This document shows positions 34,920-41,791 of a stretch of DNA of 64,000 bases, in pieces. The notes beneath the pieces were generated by a model. That model saw only the letters and a program-made list of their open reading frames with translations, had not been told where the DNA came from and ran no database searches. Where the stretch lies: contig JADJQR010000001.1 of the NCBI GenBank assembly GCA_016712675.1, positions 4,278,001 through 4,342,000 on the forward strand. The letters are read 5' to 3'. A program made the translations under genes and the position numbers. Source of the stretch: a bacterium (GTDB taxonomy: Bacteria > Krumholzibacteriota > Krumholzibacteriia > LZORAL124-64-63). The first letter of the stretch is position 1, and each line of letters opens with the position of its first letter.

Positions 34920-35075
34920 ATGTCGAACCTGAATGCGCGCGACAAGGACCCGAGCAACACGCCCACGCCCGACACCCGGACCTGGAAGCAGAAGTACGGC
35001 ACCTCGATCATGATCGGGGTGTTCGCGCTGCTGGCCGTCGTGATGGTGTTGATGCAGAAGAAGGCGGCGCACTGA
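34920..35075 (+). CDS. 51-residue single-span membrane peptide (intact copy)
   Basis: It starts MSNLNARDKDPSNTPTPDTR at 34920 behind a strong GGGGAGGAG. A polar N-terminus with a TPTPDTRTWKQKYG motif is followed by one membrane helix (SIMIGVFALLAVVMVLM) and a basic QKKAAH end. A second copy at 38461-38616 has the same layout but an in-frame TGA. Conservation of reading frame and ribosome-binding site in both copies argues that it is a real gene. No function known. Confidence 0.75.
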   Translation: MSNLNARDKDPSNTPTPDTRTWKQKYGTSIMIGVFALLAVVMVLMQKKAAH

Positions 35076-35103
35076 GGTTGCCGGCTGGTCCGCAAGGGGG
35101 CGC

Positions 35104-35117
35104 TTGTGCCGGCGCAA
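35104..35117. repeat. dispersed palindrome, one mismatch
   Basis: TTGTGCCGGCGCAA, 28 bases past the stop of the 51-residue membrane peptide. Confidence 0.6.
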
Positions 35118-35144
35118 GCGCCCCGTTGCTCCAGGGACGGATTG

Positions 35145-35272
35145 CCGATAGATCGCCTTGAGCCCGCCCCACGTTTCGCTGGTCGTGGCGACCAGAGTGC
35201 TCTCGGGATAGAGTTCGATGATGGCGGTGCCCCCGTACTGCAAGCGCCGCAGCAGAGGTCCACCGTCAGGCT
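35145..35272 (-). pseudogene. relic of an exported protein's C-terminus (WGGLKAIYR end)
   Basis: The minus strand reads GGTAIIELYPESTLVATTSE then TWGGLKAIYR, but the stop expected after R has become CAA. The 5' side is cut at the left end of the insertion sequence at 35273. It matches the relic at 38641-38740 (TAIIAHHPQRGLVFTTSES), the paired relic in the duplicated segment. Confidence 0.6.
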
Positions 35273-36494
35273 GTGAGTTGTGCCGTCGAGATTGTGCCCG
35301 GCCCGGCAGTTGCCCGGCCCGGGCATGAACACGACCCCCGACACTTTCACGCCGCCCCACTGCCCCAACCCCAAGTGCCGCTTCCACAGCCACTTCGACC
35401 CCCAGTGGCGCTTCAAGCGCATCGGCTACCACTGGAGTCACTGCCAGCGAAAGCGTATCCCCAGGTTCCTCTGCCACCACTGCCGACGCTCCTTCAGCAC
35501 CCAGACCTTCAGCACCTCCTACTGGCTGAAGCGCCCCGACGTCCTGCCCCAGCTCCTGACCAAGACCGTCGGCGGCATGGCCAACCGCCAGATCGCCCGT
35601 GACCTGCGCGTGGCACCCTCGACCGTCGACCGGCAGCTCAGCCGCCTCGGACGCCACTGCCTGCTGTTCCACGCCAGGATGATGGCCCAGGCCAAGCCCG
35701 TATCGGTCGCCGCCATCGACGGTTTCGTTTCCTTCGAGCACTCCCAGTTCTGGCCCTTCCACCATCACCTGGCGGTCGAGCCGACGTCCGACCTCATCGC
35801 CTACTTCACCGACAGCGAGGTCCGCCGGTCCGGTTCGATGACCCCGGCCCAGAAGCGCAAGCGCGAGCGGCTCGAGGCGCTGTTCGGCCGGCCCGATCCG
35901 AAGGCCGTCCTGAAGGACGTGACCCACCTGCTGGAGGTAGTGGCCGGCAGCCAACCGCAGTTGACGGTGCTGAGCGACGAGCACAAGGCCTACCCGCAGG
36001 CGTTGCGGGGGCTGAAGTGCAAGGTGGAGCACCTGGTGACGTCGAGCCGGGAGCGTCGTGACTCGCGCAACCGGTTGTTCCCGATCAACGTGGCGGACCT
36101 GCTGATCCGTCACAGCAGCGCGAACCACAAGCGGGAGACGATCGCGTGGTCGAAGCGTCGGCAGTCGAGTGCGGAGCGGCTGGCGGTGTTCGTGGTGTGG
36201 CGGAACTACCTGAAGGGTCGGCGTGAGAAGGCGCGGGGCAGCCAGACGCCGGCGCAGGCTCGGGGGATGCTGGATCGTCGGCTGACGGTGGCGGATGTAC
36301 TGGAGCGGCGTTTGTTCGTGACCCGGATCGCGTTGCCACGGCGGTGGGAGGAGTACTACTGGCGGCGGGTGAACACGCGGGTGCTAGCCCGGCAGCGGGG
36401 GCATGAGCTGACGTACGCGGCGTGAGGGGGCGGAACGGAGCCGCCCGCGCCGCTGAACGGTGCGGGCGGACACAATCATGACGGCACAACTCAC
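35273..36494 (+). mobile_element. insertion sequence with terminal inverted repeats, DDE transposase
   Basis: The ends are GTGAGTTGTGCCGTC (35273-35287) and its complement (36480-36494); similarity continues inward (GATTGTGCCCG versus GATTGTGTCCG). The element is 1222 bp with one transposase. The left flank is the relic of an exported protein and the right flank is an ADH relic, and no target duplication is seen, so deletion or recombination followed insertion. Confidence 0.8.
35325..36425 (+). CDS. IS transposase with N-terminal zinc ribbon
   Basis: 366 residues from the ATG at 35325; an upstream GTG lies inside the terminal repeat. The N-terminus has a two-part zinc ribbon (HCPNPKCRFHSH and SHCQRKRIPRFLCHHCRR), then a helix-turn-helix (MANRQIARDLRVAPSTVDRQ). 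The catalytic core has acids at AIDGFVSFE, LTVLSDEHKAYPQ and NHKRETIAWSKRR, consistent with DDE. It looks related to IS1595/IS1-like enzymes but I cannot assign the family firmly. The gene fills the element between its inverted repeats. Confidence 0.85.
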   Translation: MNTTPDTFTPPHCPNPKCRFHSHFDPQWRFKRIGYHWSHCQRKRIPRFLCHHCRRSFSTQTFSTSYWLKRPDVLPQLLTKTVGGMANRQIARDLRVAPSTVDRQLSRLGRHCLLFHARMMAQAKPVSVAAIDGFVSFEHSQFWPFHHHLAVEPTSDLIAYFTDSEVRRSGSMTPAQKRKRERLEALFGRPDPKAVLKDVTHLLEVVAGSQPQLTVLSDEHKAYPQALRGLKCKVEHLVTSSRERRDSRNRLFPINVADLLIRHSSANHKRETIAWSKRRQSSAERLAVFVVWRNYLKGRREKARGSQTPAQARGMLDRRLTVADVLERRLFVTRIALPRRWEEYYWRRVNTRVLARQRGHELTYAA

Positions 36495-36622
36495 GGTGTG
36501 CAGGTCCGAGTGGCTGACACCGCAGAAGAGGATCTCGATCTCCACGTCGGTTGGCGTGGCGGTGCGGCGGGCGATGGTATCCTGGGTCAGCGGCGAGGTG
36601 GCGCTGGCGGCGGAAGCAGCCG
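36495..36622 (-). pseudogene. decayed N-terminal fragment of the zinc alcohol dehydrogenase
   Basis: The minus strand reads AASAATSPL-like sequence, then TATPTDVEIEILFCGVSHSD and LHTV, matching residues about 8-48 of the intact enzyme at 32436-33494. The catalytic zinc ligand Cys of CGVCHSD is Ser here. It ends abruptly at the right end of the insertion sequence. Confidence 0.85.
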
Positions 36623-36625
36623 GCC

Positions 36626-36654
36626 TTGACGGGTCCCGGCGCAGGTCCTAGGCT
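36626..36654 (+). promoter_or_regulatory. promoter giving a leaderless transcript for the GT-C-like gene
   Basis: TTGACG (36626-36631), 17 bases, TAGGCT (36649-36654), then 6 bases to the ATG at 36661. Confidence 0.5.
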
Positions 36655-36660
36655 CACCGG

Positions 36661-38385
36661 ATGCGATTTCCCCTGCTGCTCGTCACGTTGTTGGCCGTCC
36701 TGACCCTTCTCGTGGTCACGAGCCTCGACTTCTGGACCTCGCCGCACTTGCGGGAGGAGGGAGACATTGCGGCCAATGCGCTGCAGATAGAGCGCGCCCG
36801 TGAGGGTATCGAGCTGCTGGGACCCTACTCGAAGCACGGGTTCAACCACCCTGGCCCTGCCAGCTTCTATCTCCAGGCCCGTTCCGAACCGCTGTTTCCG
36901 ATGTTCCCGTCCCTGCTGGCCCGGCACTGCGCCGCGCAGGCGGTGCTTGGTCTCCTGGTCTGCCTGGCCGCGTTGTGGCTCTTGCGCCGGGGTCAGGCAT
37001 GGCCGACCACGATCGCCGGCGGCCTGTTCCTGCTGACGGCGCCGCTGCTGTTCCTGTCCGGCGGCAGCGCGATCATGCTCATCGGCGTCTGGGGCCCGAC
37101 CATGACCATCCTGCCGATGGCGCTGGTCATGGTGGCCGCTGCCCGGGTGATCGCCGGCGATCTCGTTGCCCTGCCGTTCGCCGTCGCGGCTGCCGTACCG
37201 GTGGCGCACAACCATGTGCTGACCCTGCCCGCCCTGACGCTGATCGCCATCGCGGTCATCGTCGCGCGGGCGCGGCATTCCTGTCCGCTGGAGCCGTCGC
37301 CGAGCAGCCGTCGCGGCCGACTCCTGGTCGGCCTGGCCATTGCGATCGCGGCTGCCGGCGCGATGCCGATCCTGATCGACCAGCTCACCTCCAACCCCGG
37401 CAACATCACGCTGATGGTCCGCTGGCTTGACGGGCGTGCACCGGGCAGCCACCCGTGGCTCGCCGTGCTCACGACGCTGGGCCAGGCATTCACCGATCCC
37501 CTGGTCGTGCTGTTCCCTCGTGCCGCTTCGATCCTGGCTGGGCCTCTGGTCACCGCCGGCGTGATCGGCGCGTATCTGGCCGTCAGCGTCTGGCTTGATC
37601 GTTACCGGGCTCGACCGTGGCGTCCGTTGCTGCGACTGCTGTGGCTGGTCATCGCCCTGACCGCGCTGCTGGCACGCGGCGTGTCCGGCAAGCTGGGCGC
37701 CTATCTCTTCTACTACCTCTACGGATTGGTCGGCGTGCTCAACCTGGCCGTCGCCGACGGCCTGACGTCGTGGTGGTCGCGCCGGAACGCCGCTCCTGGC
37801 CAGCGGGCCGCGGTGCTCGTCGTCATCGTCGGCGTGGTCGGCCTGGGCGCCTGGCTGTCGCTCCATCCGTTGGCCGCGCCGGCCCCGCGCGACGATGTCG
37901 GCGACCTGATCCGCGAGCTGGATCTGCGGCCGGGTGTTGTCGTGGAACTGGTGCTCGGAACCGGCCCCGATGACGACAACCTCCTGGCGCAGATCCCCAC
38001 GCACGCGCTGCGCCTGCGACGAGCCGGCTGCCGCGTGGTCGTGCCCGACCGCTTCGTGGTGATGTGCGGACGCGAGATGGCCGCGTCATCCGGGTGTCCC
38101 GCTGCCGTCTCGCTCGAGTTCACGCGGCGCCCAGCGGATGCCGCCGAATCGCGGTATTTCGCGCGCGAGGGCTGGGGCGTCCAGTGCCGGGATCTGCGCG
38201 GTGATGCCGGACCGCTCCGCTTCAGCGGCCGCCAGCAGAAGGCCGTGCCGACCCCGGCGCCGCGCCTCGATCCTGCTCGCAACACCCGAGCCATGGGTCG
38301 GTCCCAGCCGGGGCAAGGCGCCACCATCCCTGTCGATCTGCGTCCGGGGAAGCCGCGCGCACCGCCTGACGCTCCCCACTTCTAG
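36661..38385 (+). CDS. polytopic membrane protein, GT-C glycosyltransferase-like
   Basis: The product has 574 residues and starts MRFPLLLVTLLAVLTLLVVT. About ten hydrophobic spans run to residue 410. The first loop after span 1 has the acidic GDIAANALQ and GPYSKHGFNHPGPASFYL, resembling the loop of GT-C (PMT/ArnT-like) enzymes that use polyprenyl-phosphate sugars. A soluble domain follows (about 415-510, DDVGDLIRELDLRPGVVVEL). The last 60 residues (AGPLRFSGR to RAPPDAPHF) repeat the low-complexity tail of the gene at 34485-34844. A leaderless promoter precedes it. Enzyme activity is inferred from topology and one loop. Confidence 0.75.
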   Translation: MRFPLLLVTLLAVLTLLVVTSLDFWTSPHLREEGDIAANALQIERAREGIELLGPYSKHGFNHPGPASFYLQARSEPLFPMFPSLLARHCAAQAVLGLLVCLAALWLLRRGQAWPTTIAGGLFLLTAPLLFLSGGSAIMLIGVWGPTMTILPMALVMVAAARVIAGDLVALPFAVAAAVPVAHNHVLTLPALTLIAIAVIVARARHSCPLEPSPSSRRGRLLVGLAIAIAAAGAMPILIDQLTSNPGNITLMVRWLDGRAPGSHPWLAVLTTLGQAFTDPLVVLFPRAASILAGPLVTAGVIGAYLAVSVWLDRYRARPWRPLLRLLWLVIALTALLARGVSGKLGAYLFYYLYGLVGVLNLAVADGLTSWWSRRNAAPGQRAAVLVVIVGVVGLGAWLSLHPLAAPAPRDDVGDLIRELDLRPGVVVELVLGTGPDDDNLLAQIPTHALRLRRAGCRVVVPDRFVVMCGREMAASSGCPAAVSLEFTRRPADAAESRYFAREGWGVQCRDLRGDAGPLRFSGRQQKAVPTPAPRLDPARNTRAMGRSQPGQGATIPVDLRPGKPRAPPDAPHF

Positions 38386-38460
38386 TTGCTTACCCGGAGT
38401 TCACCGAGGTCACGACCGGAATCCGGTCGGCTGCACGCCGACCCAGGGGAGCAGGCTGTC

Positions 38461-38616
38461 ATGTTGAACCAGGACGCCCGCGAGACGGACCCGAACAGGA
38501 CCCCCACACCCGACACGCGGACGTGAAAACAGGGGTACGGCGCCTCGCTCATGATCGGGGTGTTCGCACTGCTGGTCATCGTGATGGTGTTGATGCAGGG
38601 GAAGGCGGCGCACTGA
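38461..38616 (+). pseudogene. 51-residue membrane peptide, copy with in-frame stop
   Basis: It starts MLNQDARETDPNRTPTPDTR, then TGA (38524-38526) replaces the Trp codon of the intact copy at 34920. Beyond it the frame continues KQGYGASLMIGVFALL to KAAH and the normal stop. One substitution explains the loss. Confidence 0.85.
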
Positions 38617-38640
38617 AGGTGCCGGCTGGTCCGCGACGGG

Positions 38641-38740
38641 CTACCGCTAGAGCGCCTTGTGCCCGCCCCGCGATTCGCTGGTCGTGAAGACCAGGCCACG
38701 CTGCGGATGGTGAGCGATGATGGCCGTGTCGCAGGGGACG
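38641..38740 (-). pseudogene. relic of an exported protein's C-terminus (copy B)
   Basis: The minus strand reads TAIIAHHPQRGLVFTTSESR then GGHKAL, a stop, R and another stop. It aligns with the relic at 35145-35272 but has lost the Trp and Tyr of the ending. No 5' part is recognisable. Confidence 0.5.
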
Positions 38741-38752
38741 CCGGCTGCGGGC

Positions 38753-40030
38753 CTACCTGACCAGGACTATCGGCACGGTCTGGACCGTGCCTGCGGACGC
38801 CAGCCTCGCCAGGTAGCAACCCGAACTGACCGCCCGTCCCGCCGCGTCTCGCCCGTCCCAACTCACCTGCTGAAGACCGGCGGGCAGGCCGCCATCGACA
38901 AGCGTCCGCACGAAGCGACCTGAGACGTCGTAGATGTCCACGCGCACGCGCGCGGCGTCGGCCAGTTCGAAGCGGATCGTCGTGCGCGGGTTGAACGGGT
39001 TGGGGACGGCGACCGCCCGCGCGAACGGACCCGGGCCCGGCACGCGCGACGCCGCTGCGAAGACCTCCAGCACCTGCACCCCGCTGCCGCCGCAGGCGAC
39101 CGCGACGTGGCGGCCCATGGCCTGGGCCTGGATCGCGAAGCCGACCGTGGCGTACGAGGTCACCAGGACCGGCGCGGCGGGATTCGCCACCGAGACGACG
39201 GCCAGGCCCGCGGCGCCGTCGGCCACCAGGGCGATGTCGCCGACCAGGCTCACTTCTGTCGCCAGGCCGGCCGTCGGCAGCGTCGCCAGCAGCGATGGCG
39301 CGCCCGGATCGGCGACGTCCAGCAGCACCACGCCGCCGGTCCCGTCGGCCACAACGCAGAGATTGCCCTCAATCGCCAGGCCGTTCGCTTCGCCGGCGGT
39401 GTCGAGGAAGCCCACCTCCACCGGCAGCAGTGGATCGCCGATGTCGATGATCCGCACGCCGGACAGGTAGTCGGCCACGTAGGCCAGCGTGCCCTGCACG
39501 ACGACGTCGCTGGCCTGGTCCGGCGTGTCGACGGCGCCGACGATGGACGGCGCGGCGGGATCGCCGATGTCGACTACCTGCAGGCCGAATCCCTTGTCCG
39601 CCACGTAGGCGTACGGCCCGGCGACATCCAGGCCGAGGGCCAGGCCGGGGGTGTCGACGGCGCCCACCTCGACCAGATCCGTTGGCGTGGACAGGTCGAT
39701 GATGCGCAGGCCCGACGCGCGGTCGACGAGATACGCCAGCGCGCCGACGATGACGGCGTTGCGCGCAAAGGCGGGCGTGTCCAGGGTGTCCAGCGTCACC
39801 GGGGCCAGCGGGTCGCCCAAGTCCAGCAGCACGACGCCGGCGTTGTGGTCCGACACCAGGCACAGGTTTCTCGATACGGCCACGCCGTAGGCCTGCCCCG
39901 GCGTGTCGATGAGGGACGCGGGGCGCGGCGGCACCAGCACCTGGGCGGCCGCCGACGCAGGCCACAGACCCCCGACGCCGGCCAAGGCCATGATGACAAG
40001 GGCGCCGATGGCAAGGCGGCTGGGAACCAT
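38753..40030 (-). CDS. exported LVIVD-repeat propeller with PNPFNP tail
   Basis: The product has 425 residues; the ATG at 40028-40030 follows AAGGAGGGAGG. Signal peptide LAIGALVIMALAGVGGLWPA ends near ASAAAQ. About seven LVIVD-type units of some 42 residues follow (GVVLLDLGDPLAPVTL, GLRIIDLSTPTDLVEVG, GLQVVDIGDPAAPSIVG, GVRIIDIGDPLLPVEVG), forming one propeller (about 45-330). The tail VPNPFNPRTTIRFELADAAR runs to IVLVR. It is a paralogue of the broken gene at 26054-28086 and shows what that gene should look like. The role is probably surface display or binding. Confidence 0.92.
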   Translation of the reverse strand: MVPSRLAIGALVIMALAGVGGLWPASAAAQVLVPPRPASLIDTPGQAYGVAVSRNLCLVSDHNAGVVLLDLGDPLAPVTLDTLDTPAFARNAVIVGALAYLVDRASGLRIIDLSTPTDLVEVGAVDTPGLALGLDVAGPYAYVADKGFGLQVVDIGDPAAPSIVGAVDTPDQASDVVVQGTLAYVADYLSGVRIIDIGDPLLPVEVGFLDTAGEANGLAIEGNLCVVADGTGGVVLLDVADPGAPSLLATLPTAGLATEVSLVGDIALVADGAAGLAVVSVANPAAPVLVTSYATVGFAIQAQAMGRHVAVACGGSGVQVLEVFAAASRVPGPGPFARAVAVPNPFNPRTTIRFELADAARVRVDIYDVSGRFVRTLVDGGLPAGLQQVSWDGRDAAGRAVSSGCYLARLASAGTVQTVPIVLVR

Positions 40031-40126
40031 CGGCCTCCCTCCTTCGGGGCGGGTGGGGTGGGCACGGTCGGACCGGTAAGGGACTGAAAGCGGGCCGCAG
40101 CCGATGCGGAGTAATAATATACGTTA

Positions 40127-40132
40127 ATTATA
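40127..40132 (-). promoter_or_regulatory. TATAAT -10 for the LVIVD propeller gene
   Basis: Minus-strand GGTATAATTAACG has a consensus -10 about 97 bases upstream of the start. A TTGAAG lies only 14 bases before it, so the -35 is uncertain. Confidence 0.45.
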
Positions 40133-40187
40133 CCAACAACAACAATCTTCAAATATCGACCCATAATCGCATAATTAAATCATTCCA

Positions 40188-40216
40188 TGGCCATTGTTGT
40201 CTAGTTGTTGTATAAT
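40188..40216 (+). promoter_or_regulatory. promoter of the double SnoaL-like gene
   Basis: TGGCCA (40188-40193), 17 bases, consensus TATAAT (40211-40216). The divergent AT-rich region 40100-40216 serves both neighbours. Confidence 0.55.
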
Positions 40217-40321
40217 CTCGCGGCGTGGGCCGGGGCAGCCCCGGACCGGTCCCGGACACGACGGCCGCCGCATCCATCCTGCGCATCTGGCCAGAGACGG
40301 TTCAACGAGAGGAAGACGACC

Positions 40322-41737
40322 ATGAGAAAAGCCATCGGAGCCGGCGCGCTGTTCGCCTGCGTGCTTGTGCTGCTGCTCGGAGCCGGTGACGCCCAGGCCA
40401 CGGGCCTGGGCCGGCTGCACCGCGATCGCCTGGAGATCGGACGCGCGCTCATCGAGGCGCAGTCCTCGAACTGGCAGTCCATCCTGCCCTACTACACCGC
40501 CGACATCGAGTACCACGACCCGGTCGTCGACATCTACGGCATCGGGATGATGACGGAGTTCCTCGGCCGGCTGTTCGCCAGCTCCGGGGACCTGATCACG
40601 ACGATCGAGGACGAGACCCTGCTGAACGGCGTCTACTCGGCGAGCTGGACGATGGCGGGCCAGTTCAACGGCGTACCCTACAGCGCCAAGGGCATCTCGA
40701 TCATCAAGTTCCGCGGCCTCAGCAAGCGCGTGTACTACCAGCGCGACTACTACTCCGAGAACGACATCATGATCAACATCCCCGGCCTCGACCAGGCGGC
40801 CATCGGGTTCAGGACCTACTACCGCTGCGCCGTGGACCCCACGTTCGAGTGCCCCCTGGAAGACGTGCCGAGCGGGGCTCCGCTCGCGATCAAGCCGACG
40901 GACACCTCGCTGGGCGCGGACAAGTCCTGGAACCCGATCCGTTCGCTGATCCAGCTGCGGCGCGAGCGCCTGCGCATCGGGCGCGCGCTCATCGAGATCA
41001 ACAACGCGGACTGGCAGTCGCTGCTGCCGTACTACACCGCCGACATCGAGTACCACGACCCGATCGTCGACATCTACGGCATCGACACGCTGGTGCCGTT
41101 CCTGGGCCGGCTGTTCGCCAGCTCGGGCGACCTCATCACCACGGTCGAGGACGAGTCGCTGGTCGACGGCGTCTACACGGCGACCTGGACGATGTCCGGG
41201 CTGTTCAACGGCATCCCCTACAGCGCCAAGGGCATGTCGATCCTGAAATTCCGCGACTGGAGCACGCAGGCCTACTACTCGCGCGACTACTACACCGAGG
41301 GCGAAATCATGGCCACCGTCCCGGGCCTGGACCAGGCGATCGGCGGGTTCCGCACCTACTACCGGTGCGCGGTGGATCCCACCTTCGAGTGCCCGCTGCC
41401 GCCGGCCGGCGCGCTCGCAGCGGCACCCGGCAAGTCGGACCTGCCGTCGTCCGCCACGGCGTTCAGCCTGCAGCAGAACGCGCCGAACCCGTTCAACCCC
41501 TCCACGCAGATCTCCTTCGCGGTGCCCGACGGCGGCGCGAACGTCTCGCTGCGCGTCTACGACCTGACGGGGCGGTTGGTGCGCACGCTGGTCGACGGGC
41601 CCGAGCCCGCCGGCACGCGGTCGGTCACCTGGTCCGGTGATGACGACCAGGGGCAGCGCGTGCCCAGCGGCACGTATTTCTACCGGCTGGCGGCGCCGTC
41701 GTACTCGGAGCAGAGGAAGATGGTGCTGTTGAAGTAG
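40322..41737 (+). CDS. exported tandem SnoaL/NTF2-like protein with PNPFNP tail
   Basis: The product has 471 residues; the ATG at 40322 follows AGAGGAAG and opens a signal peptide (AGALFACVLVLLLGAGDAQA). Two near-identical domains (about 28-185 and 205-360) share WQSILPYYTADIEYHDPVVD and WQSLLPYYTADIEYHDPIVD, FLGRLFASSGDLITT, PYSAKGxSIxKFR and FRTYYRCAVDPTFECPL. This is an NTF2-like (SnoaL) cone fold, an internal duplication. A linker leads to the tail NAPNPFNPSTQISFAVPDGG ending KMVLLK. NTF2-like domains bind small hydrophobic ligands or catalyse simple reactions; which applies cannot be told. Confidence 0.88.
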   Translation: MRKAIGAGALFACVLVLLLGAGDAQATGLGRLHRDRLEIGRALIEAQSSNWQSILPYYTADIEYHDPVVDIYGIGMMTEFLGRLFASSGDLITTIEDETLLNGVYSASWTMAGQFNGVPYSAKGISIIKFRGLSKRVYYQRDYYSENDIMINIPGLDQAAIGFRTYYRCAVDPTFECPLEDVPSGAPLAIKPTDTSLGADKSWNPIRSLIQLRRERLRIGRALIEINNADWQSLLPYYTADIEYHDPIVDIYGIDTLVPFLGRLFASSGDLITTVEDESLVDGVYTATWTMSGLFNGIPYSAKGMSILKFRDWSTQAYYSRDYYTEGEIMATVPGLDQAIGGFRTYYRCAVDPTFECPLPPAGALAAAPGKSDLPSSATAFSLQQNAPNPFNPSTQISFAVPDGGANVSLRVYDLTGRLVRTLVDGPEPAGTRSVTWSGDDDQGQRVPSGTYFYRLAAPSYSEQRKMVLLK

Positions 41738-41756
41738 CTCGCGACGACCACGGAAG

Positions 41757-41791
41757 GGGCCGGGGCGCTGGCTATGCGGGCGCCCCGGCCC
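41757..41791. terminator. bidirectional terminator hairpin
   Basis: GGGCCGGGGCGC (41757-41768) and GCGCCCCGGCCC (41780-41791) form a perfect 12-bp stem with an 11-base loop, followed on the plus strand by TCTTCGTT. It lies between convergent genes and overlaps the last codons of the ferredoxin gene. Confidence 0.6.

Larger units (their letters stand above)
38195..38740 (+). repeat. segmental duplication, copy B of about 34553-35265
   Basis: Shared in the same order: the GPLRFSGR..APPxxxF coding end, the spacer TTCACCGAGGTCACGACCGG, the small membrane peptide, GTGCCGGCTGGTCCGC-like sequence, and the minus-strand TTSE..GG.KA relic. Identity is partial, so the duplication is not recent. Confidence 0.75.

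Noticed and set aside
38524-38526. TGA in the membrane peptide copy read as Trp (recoding)
   Set aside because: TGA is a normal stop in other genes here (for example 35073-35075), and the intact copy has TGG; a point mutation is simpler.
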